Source of the DNA: Gilliamella sp. Pas-s25
Lineage (GTDB): Bacteria; Pseudomonadota; Gammaproteobacteria; Enterobacterales; Orbaceae
Assembly: GCF_009795885.1 (NCBI RefSeq)
Contig: NZ_WTEV01000017.1
Location: forward strand, 1 to 63,312
DNA length: 63,312 nucleotides
Reading direction: 5' to 3'
Shown: positions 41,121 through 49,977 of the stretch, piece by piece
Position numbering within the stretch: the stretch's first letter is position 1
Layout: every line of letters begins with the position of its first letter
Translations under genes and position numbers: made by a program
The notes under the pieces: generated by a model
Databases searched by the model: none
Seen by the model: the letters and a program-made list of their open reading frames with translations, nothing else
What the model was told of the DNA's origin: nothing

Positions 41121-42164
41121 ATGAAAGCGGTTGTTGTCAATGAAGAGGGAGCTTTATCTATACAGAATATAGAAATGCCCAAAATAACATCTCCAGATCA
41201 AATTTTAGTAAAAGTCGCTTATTGTGGATTATGTGGTTCAGATATTCCGCGTATATTTCACCATGGTGCTCATTTTTACCCCATTACACTTGGTCATGAA
41301 TTTAGTGGCACCGTTGTGGATAAGGGGCATGGCGTGACAGAGTTTGAGCATGGTGATTTAATCTGTTGCGTACCATTATTGCCATGCTTCAAATGTGATG
41401 AATGTCAAAAGCATTACTATTCACTCTGTAAAAATTACACTTTTGTGGGTTCAAGGATAGCTGGTGGCTTTGCGGAGTATATTGTATTAGATAAGAAAAA
41501 TGCATTTAAATTACCTAAAGGTATCAGTCCACTTGAGGGTGCTTTTTTTGAACCAATGACCGTTGGGATGCATGCATTGCTATTGGCGGATGGATGTGAG
41601 GGCAAAAATGTTGTCATCGTTGGTGGTGGTACAATCGGATTACTTGCAATGCAATGCGCCAAGGCAATGGGAGCCAAATCAGTTGCGGTTATTGATATTA
41701 ACCAGCAGCGCCTCGATCTAGCCAAACAATTAGGCGCTGATGCGGTATATCATTCTCAAGACCTTAGCGCCGACGCGATTTATCATGCTTTATCTTCATC
41801 TCGCTTTGAGCAAATTGTATTAGAAACGGCAGGTTCACCTGTTACAGTCAACTTAGCCATTGCAATTGCAGGCCCTAGAGCGAAGATAGCTTTGGTTGGG
41901 ACACTTCATCATGATATTACACTTCCAGAAAAAACATTCGGACTGATTTTACGAAAAGAGTTACATATTTTAGGTAGTTGGATGAACTATTCAGCGCCAT
42001 GGCCAGGTAAAGAGTGGCAACTGGTGAGTCAGTATTTTATGGATGGAAAAATAAAACTTGATGAACTGATTGCTGGCATGGGTGACTTTGATTCATTTAT
42101 TAAACAAGTTACAGCCTTAAATGGTCGCCCTATGAATGGCAAAATTTTATTAAATTGCATGTAA
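41121..42164 (+). CDS. gatD: Zinc-dependent dehydrogenase, galactitol-1-phosphate 5-dehydrogenase type
   Basis: A 347-residue medium-chain dehydrogenase. The catalytic zinc cysteine is C38 in YCGLCGSDIP, followed by GHEFSG; structural zinc cysteines lie in CVPLLPCFKCDECQKHYYSLC. The NAD-binding GGGTIGLL motif is at about residue 170. E. coli GatD (346 residues) oxidises galactitol-1-phosphate to tagatose-6-phosphate; the position after gatABC supports this, though other sugar-alcohol dehydrogenases are close relatives. Confidence 0.85.
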   Translation: MKAVVVNEEGALSIQNIEMPKITSPDQILVKVAYCGLCGSDIPRIFHHGAHFYPITLGHEFSGTVVDKGHGVTEFEHGDLICCVPLLPCFKCDECQKHYYSLCKNYTFVGSRIAGGFAEYIVLDKKNAFKLPKGISPLEGAFFEPMTVGMHALLLADGCEGKNVVIVGGGTIGLLAMQCAKAMGAKSVAVIDINQQRLDLAKQLGADAVYHSQDLSADAIYHALSSSRFEQIVLETAGSPVTVNLAIAIAGPRAKIALVGTLHHDITLPEKTFGLILRKELHILGSWMNYSAPWPGKEWQLVSQYFMDGKIKLDELIAGMGDFDSFIKQVTALNGRPMNGKILLNCM

Positions 42165-42258
42165 TTATTTTGATTTAAGTCAGCCATTGAAAATGAAACC
42201 TTATCTTTTGATTCTGTTTGTTATACACTGCTAAAAAATTTTCGAAAAAGGAAATAGT

Positions 42259-43032
42259 ATGAATGCAAGTGAAAGACGCCAACAGATAGTAGAACTTCTT
42301 AATATGAAAGGGACGGTATTAGTTTCTGATTTGTCGGAACAGTTTAATGTTTCGGAGGTCACAACCAGAACCGATCTGAGATTGCTAGAAAAACAAGGAG
42401 TGCTAACACGATTTCATGGCGGAGCAACCAAAATCATGAATAACGGTGACTTAAAATCATTTAAAGAGCTGCAATTAGAAGAACGTTATCAGCGATTTAT
42501 AGAAGCTAAAAAACGTATTGCAATTGAAGCGGTTAAACATGTTAAAGAAGGTGACACTATTATTTTAGATAGTGGTAGTACTACCATGTTGATAGCAGAA
42601 GAACTGGTAAAATTGAAGCATATTACTGTGATTACCAATAGTCTTACTTCTGCATTTATATTATCAGACAATAGTGACATTATGCTATTTATGTGTGGTG
42701 GTACACTTAGACATAAAACGCGTTCTTTTCATGGAAAAATTGCTGAGCAATCGTTAACTGGCATCTCTGCTGATATTTTGTTTGTTGGTGCAGATGGAAT
42801 TGATGCAAAAAGAGGAATAACAACGTTTAACGAAGGTTACACTATCAGCAGTGTTATGGCTAATGTCGCCAAAAATGTGATTGCCGTGCTCGATTCATCA
42901 AAATTTGGGCGTAATGGGATTAATGTTGTGTTACCACTTAACCAACTTGATACCATTATTACCGATACTGATGTTGACAGTAGCTGTAAACAAGAATTTG
43001 TGGCAAAGGGTATTAAATTAATAGCGGTTTAA
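42259..43032 (+). CDS. gatR: DeoR family transcription regulator (gat-type)
   Basis: A 257-residue DeoR-type repressor. The N-terminal helix-turn-helix reads VLVSDLSEQFNVSEVTTRTD and the effector domain has ILDSGSTTMLIAEEL, the phospho-sugar binding loop. AAAGGAAAT precedes the ATG. A TTTTCGAAAA palindrome directly upstream (42238-42247), similar to the half-sites before gatA, suggests it controls itself and the operon. It sits between the dehydrogenase and kinase genes. Confidence 0.85.
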   Translation: MNASERRQQIVELLNMKGTVLVSDLSEQFNVSEVTTRTDLRLLEKQGVLTRFHGGATKIMNNGDLKSFKELQLEERYQRFIEAKKRIAIEAVKHVKEGDTIILDSGSTTMLIAEELVKLKHITVITNSLTSAFILSDNSDIMLFMCGGTLRHKTRSFHGKIAEQSLTGISADILFVGADGIDAKRGITTFNEGYTISSVMANVAKNVIAVLDSSKFGRNGINVVLPLNQLDTIITDTDVDSSCKQEFVAKGIKLIAV

Positions 43033-43213
43033 TATTTGTGCTTACACTCGTGTGTTTTTATATCTTAATTGGTCATAAATATTAAAAACCATTACTCGTT
43101 TAGGTTCGATATCCTAAACGATAAAAGTTTTTACTTTTAGCCAAGTCGATTTAATGATAGTGATCATTTAAACCTGTTATTTCTCCCAACGATATCAATG
43201 CGTAGGAGAGAAT

Positions 43214-44158
43214 ATGATATTAACAATTACGATGAACCCTTCGGTGGATATATCGTATCCATTAAATAAATTAGCGATTAATGATATTAATCGAGTCTCA
43301 GAGGTAAAAAAAACCGCAGGAGGTAAAGGACTTAATGTAACTCGCGGCATTAAATACTCAGGTATTCCCGTTCTTGCATCAGGCATTATTGGTGGAACAA
43401 CGGGCGAGTATATTCAAAAACAATTAGATAACGATAATATTAATTACAACTTTTATATCACCCAACATGAATCAAGAAACTGTATTGCCATTTTACATGA
43501 GGGAAACCAAACTGAAATCCTCGAGTCAGGGCCTGTATTAGATAATCATGATGTTAATGTTTTTCTGGAACACTACCAGAATTTGCTTAGCCAAGCGCAG
43601 GTTATTGCTATTTCAGGGTCATTGCCACAAGGATTTCCAGTTGATTTTTATACTCAATTAATTGAAAAGGCAAATAAGTATCAGATCCCAGTATTGCTAG
43701 ACTCATCGGGTAAAATGTTATTAGAAACACTCGAGTCTAAAAATAAACCTTTTTTAATCAAACCCAATAAAGATGAACTACAGCAGATTATTCAAATGGA
43801 TATCGATCCAAATGATGTAGCTTCATTAGTTAAAGCCGTTAATCATCCTTTACTGAATGATATTGCTTTTATCATCATCTCATTAGGTAAAAATGGCGCT
43901 TTTGCTCGCTGTCATCACAACTATTACCAAGTTTCAATTCCTAAAATTAACGTGGTTAATCCTGTTGGATCGGGTGATGTTACGTTAGCTGGGCTTGCTG
44001 TTAGCATTCATGAAAATGAAGCTATAGAGGTAATGCTTAAACGTGCGATGACCATGGGAATGCTAAATGCAATGGAATCGCAAACCGGTTTTGTCAATAT
44101 GGATAATTATGACAAGTATTATCAACACGTTAAAGTGACAAAAATCATTGCAAAATAA
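43214..44158 (+). CDS. PfkB family kinase, tagatose-6-phosphate/1-phosphofructokinase type
   Basis: A 314-residue ribokinase-like (PfkB) enzyme. It begins MILTITMNPSVDISYPL, has the KTAGGKGLNVTRGIK substrate loop and the C-terminal catalytic motif NPVGSGDVTLAGL with the base Asp. In this operon the likely substrate is tagatose-6-phosphate, giving tagatose-1,6-bisphosphate for the adjacent aldolase. A fructose-1-phosphate kinase role cannot be excluded from sequence alone. AGGAGAG precedes the ATG. Confidence 0.82.
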   Translation: MILTITMNPSVDISYPLNKLAINDINRVSEVKKTAGGKGLNVTRGIKYSGIPVLASGIIGGTTGEYIQKQLDNDNINYNFYITQHESRNCIAILHEGNQTEILESGPVLDNHDVNVFLEHYQNLLSQAQVIAISGSLPQGFPVDFYTQLIEKANKYQIPVLLDSSGKMLLETLESKNKPFLIKPNKDELQQIIQMDIDPNDVASLVKAVNHPLLNDIAFIIISLGKNGAFARCHHNYYQVSIPKINVVNPVGSGDVTLAGLAVSIHENEAIEVMLKRAMTMGMLNAMESQTGFVNMDNYDKYYQHVKVTKIIAK

Positions 44159-44179
44159 CAGATTAATGAGGATTAAATT

Positions 44180-45034
44180 ATGTATCTTATTTCTAGCCAA
44201 GAGATGTTAAAAAAAGCTCAACGTGAATGTTATGCCGTGCCTGCATTTAATATACACAACCTTGAAACTATCCAAGTTGTTATTGATACCGCTAAACAGA
44301 TGCAATCCCCCGTGATACTTGCAGCAACACCAGCAACTTATAGTTACGCAGGAATACAGTATTTAATCAGTATTTGTAAAACAGCCGCAAGCATTCACCA
44401 TTTTCCTTTTGCGTTACATTTGGATCATCATGAAGATATCAGTGATATTCAAACAAAAATAGAGGCAGGAATTAGATCGATTATGATTGATGCTTCGCAT
44501 CACCCCTTTGAAGAAAACATTGACATAGTTAGTAAAATGGTTGCTTTTAGTCATAAATATAATGCCAGTGTTGAAGCCGAACTAGGTCGATTAGGCGGGC
44601 AAGAAGATGATCTTATTGTCGATCATAAAGACAGCGCTTTTACTGATCCCGATGCCGCTAAAGAATATGTTGAACGAACTCGGATTGACTCTTTAGCGGT
44701 GGCAATCGGTTCAGCACATGGCTTATATAAAGGCGAGCCAAAACTGGATTTTGACCGTTTAGCAAAAATTCGCGCTAAAGTTGATATTCCTTTGGTCTTA
44801 CATGGTGCATCGGGCATTCCCGAACAAATGGTTAAACAATCGATTTCTTTGGGCATTTGTAAAGTGAATGTGGCAACCGAATTAAAAATTGCCTTTTCAG
44901 ATGCTTTAAAACAAGATTTTAAACTCCATCCTGACGCCAACGATCCAAGGCACTATATGCAGCCAGCAAAAGCCGCCATGAAAAAAATTGTTGAAGATAA
45001 AATTCGTATTTGCGGTAGTGCAGGTAAATTATAA
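44180..45034 (+). CDS. gatY: Class II tagatose-bisphosphate aldolase (GatY/KbaY type)
   Basis: A 284-residue class II aldolase that cleaves tagatose-1,6-bisphosphate to glyceraldehyde-3-phosphate and dihydroxyacetone phosphate. Zinc and catalytic residues lie in [28 protein letters not shown] and LHGASGIP. The length equals GatY/KbaY (284-286). The non-catalytic GatZ/KbaZ partner, required for full activity in E. coli, is absent from the window. Confidence 0.88.
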   Translation: MYLISSQEMLKKAQRECYAVPAFNIHNLETIQVVIDTAKQMQSPVILAATPATYSYAGIQYLISICKTAASIHHFPFALHLDHHEDISDIQTKIEAGIRSIMIDASHHPFEENIDIVSKMVAFSHKYNASVEAELGRLGGQEDDLIVDHKDSAFTDPDAAKEYVERTRIDSLAVAIGSAHGLYKGEPKLDFDRLAKIRAKVDIPLVLHGASGIPEQMVKQSISLGICKVNVATELKIAFSDALKQDFKLHPDANDPRHYMQPAKAAMKKIVEDKIRICGSAGKL

Positions 45035-45087
45035 TATGAAAGATTAAGGCGTTGTTTTGAGTTAGCTAGAACGTTAATCAATTCATT

Positions 45088-45110
45088 ACCAGCAGTTGCT
45101 CGCTGCTGGT
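45088..45110 (+). terminator. Hairpin after the gat-type operon
   Basis: An 8-bp G/C-rich stem ACCAGCAG with CTGCTGGT (loop TTGCTCG) 53 bp after the aldolase stop. The T-tail is poor (TTAAAAT), so it is a likely but weak terminator. Confidence 0.5.
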
Positions 45111-45142
45111 TAAAATGCGTTAAGTGACAGCAAGTTAATTAT

Positions 45143-46131
45143 GTGTAGGAATGACTCGTGTTGTTTACCGTAATTTGCAAAACGATTGTAATATATAGAA
45201 ATAACGCTGTATCCCAAACAGGCGATATGGCGCCTATATCATAAAGAAAAACCACCGTCACCGATTTGGCTAACCGCTTTATGAGCAGTCATCCAGCCAT
45301 TAATTGCACCGAAAGACCTCATTAAACATTAAATAACCAGCCCCCATTGAATATAAAACATGGAAACAGATAGCGTCATTTTCTAGGTGAGTTGTGTGCA
45401 CACTATCGCGTATTAACCCGTCTGTTTACTTTTTATCTTCTATTTTTTGTAAAAAATATTCAGGATTCTATACCGTTTCGCGATGAGTTAAGACTTCTCA
45501 GTTTCCCATTTATTAAAATATGTGATAGTCATCGTATCAATCAAATATGCACAAAATCTGCTTGCACAAACGGCTGGAAAAGTCGCAAGAGATAGCGATT
45601 TTAATAGCGATTTTGGTGTTCACTTTTGGGCGCTATTTTTGTAAAAAATATTCAGGATTCTATACCGTTTCGCGATGAATTTAGACTTCTCTGTCTCCCA
45701 TTTATTAAAAGATGTGATAGTCATTGTATCAATCAAATATGCACAAAATCTGCTTGCCAACAAACGACTGGAAAAGTCGCAAGAGATAGCGACTTTAATA
45801 GCGATTTGGTGTTCACTTTTAGGCGCTATTTTTGTAAAAAATATTCAGGATTCTATACCGTTTCGTGATGAATTAAGGCTTCTGTGTATCTCATTTATTA
45901 AAATATGTGATAGTCATCGTATCAATCAAATATTCGCAAAACCTGTCAGCCTTAAACGAATGGATAAATTGAAAGTGTAATACGTTCGTTAATGGAGAGG
46001 TCGCACAATTGGCAAATAATGAGCGATGCAAAAGATAAAAAACTAAATGTTTAAGCGAGTTTCGACAAAACGCCGTATCATTTTTGAGGATTACTTTCAT
46101 CATGAAGTGTAAACAACTCGGCGTTCATCTA
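45143..46131. mobile_element. Dispersed intergenic repeat element, long copy
   Basis: The left end (45143-45182; GTAGGAATGACTCGTGTTG...) and the right part (about 45936-46131; AAAACCTGTCAGCC... to GTAAACAACTCGGCG) match the short element at 52316-52545. The ends share an inverted core GTTGTTTAC/GTAAACAAC. Between them lies about 750 bp absent from the short copy, including the 192-bp tandem repeats and a 27-codon minus-strand frame (45239-45322). No transposase is seen, so it resembles a non-autonomous element or decayed IS. It fills the gap between the gat-type and aga-type operons. Confidence 0.6.
45441..45936. repeat. Three tandem repeats of about 192 bp
   Basis: The block beginning TTTGTAAAAAATATTCAGG is repeated with its anchor G at 45449, 45641 and 45834 (periods 192 and 193). 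Each unit includes ATTCTATACCGTTTCG and GTGATAGTCAT. The third unit is cut by the right-hand element part at about 45936. Short open frames in it shift frame from unit to unit, so no protein is called. Confidence 0.85.
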
Positions 46132-46159
46132 TCGTTTTATTCAATACAATATAGATTTT

Positions 46160-47326
46160 TTATATATCAGATATATATTGTTTTTTGAACTCTTTTGATT
46201 TATAAACCACGTTTCCATTGACTATTGTGGCAATTAAGTGATTGTGGTTATCAAGTAGTACTAAATTAGCCCGTTTATTTGCTGTAATACTACCTAGGTC
46301 GTGATCAATTCCTAATGCTTTTGCTGGATAATAACTTCCGTGTAACCAAGCTTGTTCAAAACAAATATTAGTAAACTTGGCAAAGTTATTAACTGCACAA
46401 TCTAGCGTTAAAGCGCTACCGGCTAGCCCTCCATTATTAGTTTGCACTACATTATCTTGCATGTGTACCAACAATTTTCCTAAATAGTAATTACCATTAG
46501 GCATTCCTGTTGCTCGCATTGCATCTGTGATGAGCAATAAATTTTTACCACAACATTTATGGGCAATTGCAACAGCTGCTGGATGAACATGATGCCCATC
46601 TACTATTATTTCTGTCTGGCAATTATCAAGGGTTAATGCTGCACCAACAACTCCTGGGGCACGATGATTTAACCCTGACATGCCATTATAACAATGCACT
46701 ACACCACTCGCTCCAGCTGAAAGAGCTAGTTTAGTTGTTTGATAATCGGCATTAGTATGTCCAAGCATGACACGGATTTTTTTTGAACATAACCATTTTA
46801 TGATGGATAGTGATTCTGGGTACTCAGGGGCTAGGGCAATGCATTTTAGTGTCCCTTCCGCTAGTTTTAGCCATCTTTCTATTAGTGTGCGATCTAGTCC
46901 ATGTAATAGCTCTTCTGGATGAGCACCTTTATGGATAGCTGTAAAAAAAGGACCTTCTAAGTACGAACCTAATAAGGTTGCACCTGCTACTCCTTGTTTG
47001 ATACTGTTTTTAACTTGTACTAATGCTGCTTCAATCTTTTCATGGGATTCTGTCACTGTTGTTGCTAAAAAAGCACCAACACCATGTTGGGCTAAAAAGC
47101 AGCTTATTGTATTTAATGATTCGTGAGTAGCATCCATGGTATCAGCCCCCATGGCGCCATGGATATGGGTATCAATAAGCGCAGGTAATACTTTGATATC
47201 ATTCGCGCATGGTTTATTAGTTATATCAATATCGGTAATTCTATCACCTTTAATTGTGATAATAGCATTTTCTAACCAACCTACTGGAGTTAACAACCGC
47301 TTAGCATGAATTTTTTTAAATTCCAT
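46160..47326 (-). CDS. agaA: N-acetylgalactosamine-6-phosphate deacetylase (NagA/AgaA family)
   Basis: An amidohydrolase that removes acetate from an N-acetylhexosamine-6-phosphate. Metal-site motifs are IDTHIHGAMGADTMD near residue 60, a glutamate in YLEGPF and LGHTNADY. The open frame begins at 47404, but the ATG at 47326 with AGGAG before it gives MEFKKIHAKRLLT and 388 residues, a normal size. It overlaps the end of the EIIA gene by 11 bp. GlcNAc-6-phosphate is possible, but AgaS and the mannose-type PTS nearby favour GalNAc-6-phosphate. Confidence 0.85.
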   Translation of the reverse strand: MEFKKIHAKRLLTPVGWLENAIITIKGDRITDIDITNKPCANDIKVLPALIDTHIHGAMGADTMDATHESLNTISCFLAQHGVGAFLATTVTESHEKIEAALVQVKNSIKQGVAGATLLGSYLEGPFFTAIHKGAHPEELLHGLDRTLIERWLKLAEGTLKCIALAPEYPESLSIIKWLCSKKIRVMLGHTNADYQTTKLALSAGASGVVHCYNGMSGLNHRAPGVVGAALTLDNCQTEIIVDGHHVHPAAVAIAHKCCGKNLLLITDAMRATGMPNGNYYLGKLLVHMQDNVVQTNNGGLAGSALTLDCAVNNFAKFTNICFEQAWLHGSYYPAKALGIDHDLGSITANKRANLVLLDNHNHLIATIVNGNVVYKSKEFKKQYISDI

Positions 47327-47753
47327 CGGAACACTCCTGGTTAATAGTTGGTTTTTTTTGCTGTTCATGCCATAAACTGCTAATACTGTTTTGGGCATTT
47401 TCAACTAATTTTAACCGCAAGGTTTGTATATCTAACTCATCACGCTGTAATAATATTTCAAGTAAGAGAGGCATATTAATCCCACTAATTACCTCAATAT
47501 GTTTAAATTGCGAACTTAGCATTGCAGATAGTTGAAACGGCGAACCACCAATAATATCAGTTAAAAAAATAACACCATCACCTTTATCACACTCTTTTAA
47601 TGATGCAGTTAATTGTTGTTCTAGTTGCTCACAGCTCATACCATCAGGAAAATTAACTGCACTAAATTGTGCTTGTGTGCCGATGATTTGGATTACTGCT
47701 TGGTAAAGCCCAGTAGCAAAGCTACCATGGCCTGTTAAGATCACTCCGACCAT
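47316..47753 (-). CDS. agaF: PTS mannose-family EIIA component
   Basis: A 145-residue EIIA of the mannose/GalNAc family. The phosphorylated histidine is H9 in GVILTGHGSFATGL. It takes phosphate from HPr for the EIIB at 49442. It lies 10 bp after the EIID gene and overlaps the deacetylase start, within the aga-type operon. Confidence 0.88.
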   Translation of the reverse strand: MVGVILTGHGSFATGLYQAVIQIIGTQAQFSAVNFPDGMSCEQLEQQLTASLKECDKGDGVIFLTDIIGGSPFQLSAMLSSQFKHIEVISGINMPLLLEILLQRDELDIQTLRLKLVENAQNSISSLWHEQQKKPTINQECSDGI

Positions 47754-47763
47754 AATTAGTCCT

Positions 47764-48660
47764 CTATAAAAATCCTATTAATTTACCTAAAATACCAATT
47801 ACTACCGTTAAACCAATTAATTTGACTGGTGAAAAATTTCGTTTCATCAGGAAATAAACAATGAGTGTAAAACTTAGTGGTAGTAAATTAGGCATTAATT
47901 TATCAAGAACGTCGGCTTGTAAAGCAATGTGCGCTTGACCTGCATTGATTTCTAGCGGTGTTACTAAGTGTACATAAGAGGCAATTAAAGCCCCAATTAC
48001 AGTCATACCGACAATCGATGCAGCGTGTGAGATACGTTTAGTGTGATTTTTCAATAAAGGTAAAGCACTGGTACCTGCACGATAACCATAATGAGCAAGC
48101 CCAAAACGCAAGCTGAAGTGTACTGCATTGAACATTAATAAAAAGATAATCGGGCCAAAAAAGCTACCTTCTAGGGCTAATGACGCACCAATGCCTGCAC
48201 ATATCGGTAATAAAGTAAGCCAAAATAACGCATCCCCTATACCACCTAAAGGCCCCATTAATGCAACTTTAACCGCTCGGATAGTTGAGATATTTTCTTT
48301 CCCTTTTTCCATAGCTAACACTAAACCCGATAAAAAAGTAACATCGAAGGGATGAACATTAATAAATTCCATATGCATATGCATGGCGTTTTTTAAATCA
48401 TCTTTATTTTTATGAATTTTACGTAATGCTGGCAAAATGGTGAATAGCCAACCCCCTGCTTGCATACGTTCATAGTTAAATGAAGCTTGCAGTGCAAGTG
48501 AGCGAAACGCCATTCGGTTAATATCACCTGTGGTTAAAGTGACATCTTGACTTTGGTCACAATAAGTATCTGTTAATACTTTACTCGTCGCTAATGCTTG
48601 TTCCATGCGTTTTTCGGCTTTTGCTGCCATTTTTGTTTCATTATCATTATTAAATTCCAT
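47764..48660 (-). CDS. agaE: PTS mannose-family EIID component
   Basis: A membrane EIID subunit that forms the permease with EIIC. The frame is open from 48693, but the ATG at 48660 has GGAGG before it and gives 298 residues starting MEFNNDNETKMAAK. It has the family segments NYERMQAGGWLFTILPALRK and MGPLGGIGDALFW. It overlaps the end of the EIIC gene by 11 bp. Confidence 0.88.
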   Translation of the reverse strand: MEFNNDNETKMAAKAEKRMEQALATSKVLTDTYCDQSQDVTLTTGDINRMAFRSLALQASFNYERMQAGGWLFTILPALRKIHKNKDDLKNAMHMHMEFINVHPFDVTFLSGLVLAMEKGKENISTIRAVKVALMGPLGGIGDALFWLTLLPICAGIGASLALEGSFFGPIIFLLMFNAVHFSLRFGLAHYGYRAGTSALPLLKNHTKRISHAASIVGMTVIGALIASYVHLVTPLEINAGQAHIALQADVLDKLMPNLLPLSFTLIVYFLMKRNFSPVKLIGLTVVIGILGKLIGFL

Positions 48661-49426
48661 CTTCCACCTCCATTGAACTTGCTGGTTTATCACTGTTGCT
48701 GTTGTCTCGGCTATAATTAAAAAAATCGATCATTGCAATGGCTAATGCACTTAATGCAATAGCTAAAATTGGTAATTTAAGGTATGTCACTCCAAGAAAA
48801 CCAAGTATAAAATAAGCAATATAAGTTTTTTTCATCATGATTTTCATTAACATAGCAAAACCAATGGCAGGCATCATTCCTCCTGCAACGCTAAGCCCAT
48901 CAAGTAACCATTGAGGTGATTTTTGGACTAATTCTGTTGCTGTATTTGCACCCAAATAGATAGGTAAAAATGCAACGATAAAATAGAAACCAAATAAAAT
49001 AATCATGCCAAGATAGTTAATCCATTCAATGCCTTTAAAATTGAGTTGATCAATATAGCGATCGCATTTGTGCATCATTGAGGAGTAGATAGTAAATAAA
49101 ATAGTGATGCAGCCTTGTACAGCAATAGCAAATGGTACAGCAATACCGATTGCAACTTTAGGATCGGCGTGAGTTAAAATCGCAAAAGTTGTACCAATCA
49201 CCCCTCCAATAACAACATTTGGTGGTTGGGCACCTGCTAATGGCACCATGCCCATCCATACTAATTCTAGTGAACCGCCAACATATAAACCTGTGGTGAC
49301 ATCACCTAAAATTAAACCAACTAAAGGACCAATTACAACTGGTCTGTGTAAGTGCGTAAGTCCATCAAATAGGTCTACACCAGCAATACCTGCTAGTAGT
49401 CCAATTAATAATGCATCCATTAACAT
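48650..49426 (-). CDS. agaW: PTS mannose-family EIIC component
   Basis: A 258-residue membrane EIIC subunit with about six to seven hydrophobic segments. GLLAGIAGVDLFDGLTHLHR and the repeat GPLVGLILGDVTTGLYVGGS are typical of the family. AAGGAGAAATTGCA precedes the ATG. It lies 15 bp after the EIIB gene. Confidence 0.88.
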   Translation of the reverse strand: MLMDALLIGLLAGIAGVDLFDGLTHLHRPVVIGPLVGLILGDVTTGLYVGGSLELVWMGMVPLAGAQPPNVVIGGVIGTTFAILTHADPKVAIGIAVPFAIAVQGCITILFTIYSSMMHKCDRYIDQLNFKGIEWINYLGMIILFGFYFIVAFLPIYLGANTATELVQKSPQWLLDGLSVAGGMMPAIGFAMLMKIMMKKTYIAYFILGFLGVTYLKLPILAIALSALAIAMIDFFNYSRDNSNSDKPASSMEVEDGI

Positions 49427-49441
49427 TGCAATTTCTCCTTG

Positions 49442-49930
49442 TTAAGATAAATTGAGTAAACCTGCTATATTTTCACCTGCTTCGTCAGGTACTCGGCGAA
49501 TTTCGCAGGTTACACCTAACCGATTCAGTTCTTTAAATGCCATAACGTCATCATCATCAACTGATACAGTTTTATGTATTTGCTTTTTGCCTTCTGAAAA
49601 GTGCATATTGCCGATATTGACAAATTTGATTGGTACACCACCTTTTACTAACGTTAAAACATCTTGTGGTGTTTTACATACGATAAATATTTTTTGACGT
49701 TCAGCAGCTTTACCAATAATGTCGATGGTTTTTTGTAAGGTAAAGTAACGGGTTTGAATGCCTTCTGAGATAACCATATCCATTAAGTTTTGTTGTACGG
49801 GATCTTGTGCTGCACTATCATTGGCTACTAATAGCAAATTAGCACCAAGTGCATTAACCCAAGTCACACCAACTTGGCCATGAACTAAACGGTTATCAAC
49901 ACGCGTCATAAGAATATTGGGTTTGCTCAT
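49442..49930 (-). CDS. agaV: PTS mannose-family EIIB component
   Basis: A 162-residue EIIB protein. The phosphorylated histidine is H15 in VDNRLVHGQVGVTWV. It passes phosphate from EIIA to the sugar crossing the EIIC-EIID channel. AAGGAGCAAAT precedes the ATG. The EIIB-EIIC-EIID-EIIA order matches the GalNAc (aga) systems of enteric bacteria. Confidence 0.88.
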   Translation of the reverse strand: MSKPNILMTRVDNRLVHGQVGVTWVNALGANLLLVANDSAAQDPVQQNLMDMVISEGIQTRYFTLQKTIDIIGKAAERQKIFIVCKTPQDVLTLVKGGVPIKFVNIGNMHFSEGKKQIHKTVSVDDDDVMAFKELNRLGVTCEIRRVPDEAGENIAGLLNLS

Positions 49931-49977
49931 ATTGATTTGCTCCTTTTATTTGGTTTATTGATCTTAAAACTGTGTAT

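Noticed and set aside
45392-45980. Open frames in the 192-bp tandem repeats (67-101 codons)
   Set aside because: The repeated peptide changes reading frame between units and no start signal or family is recognisable; treated as repeat DNA.
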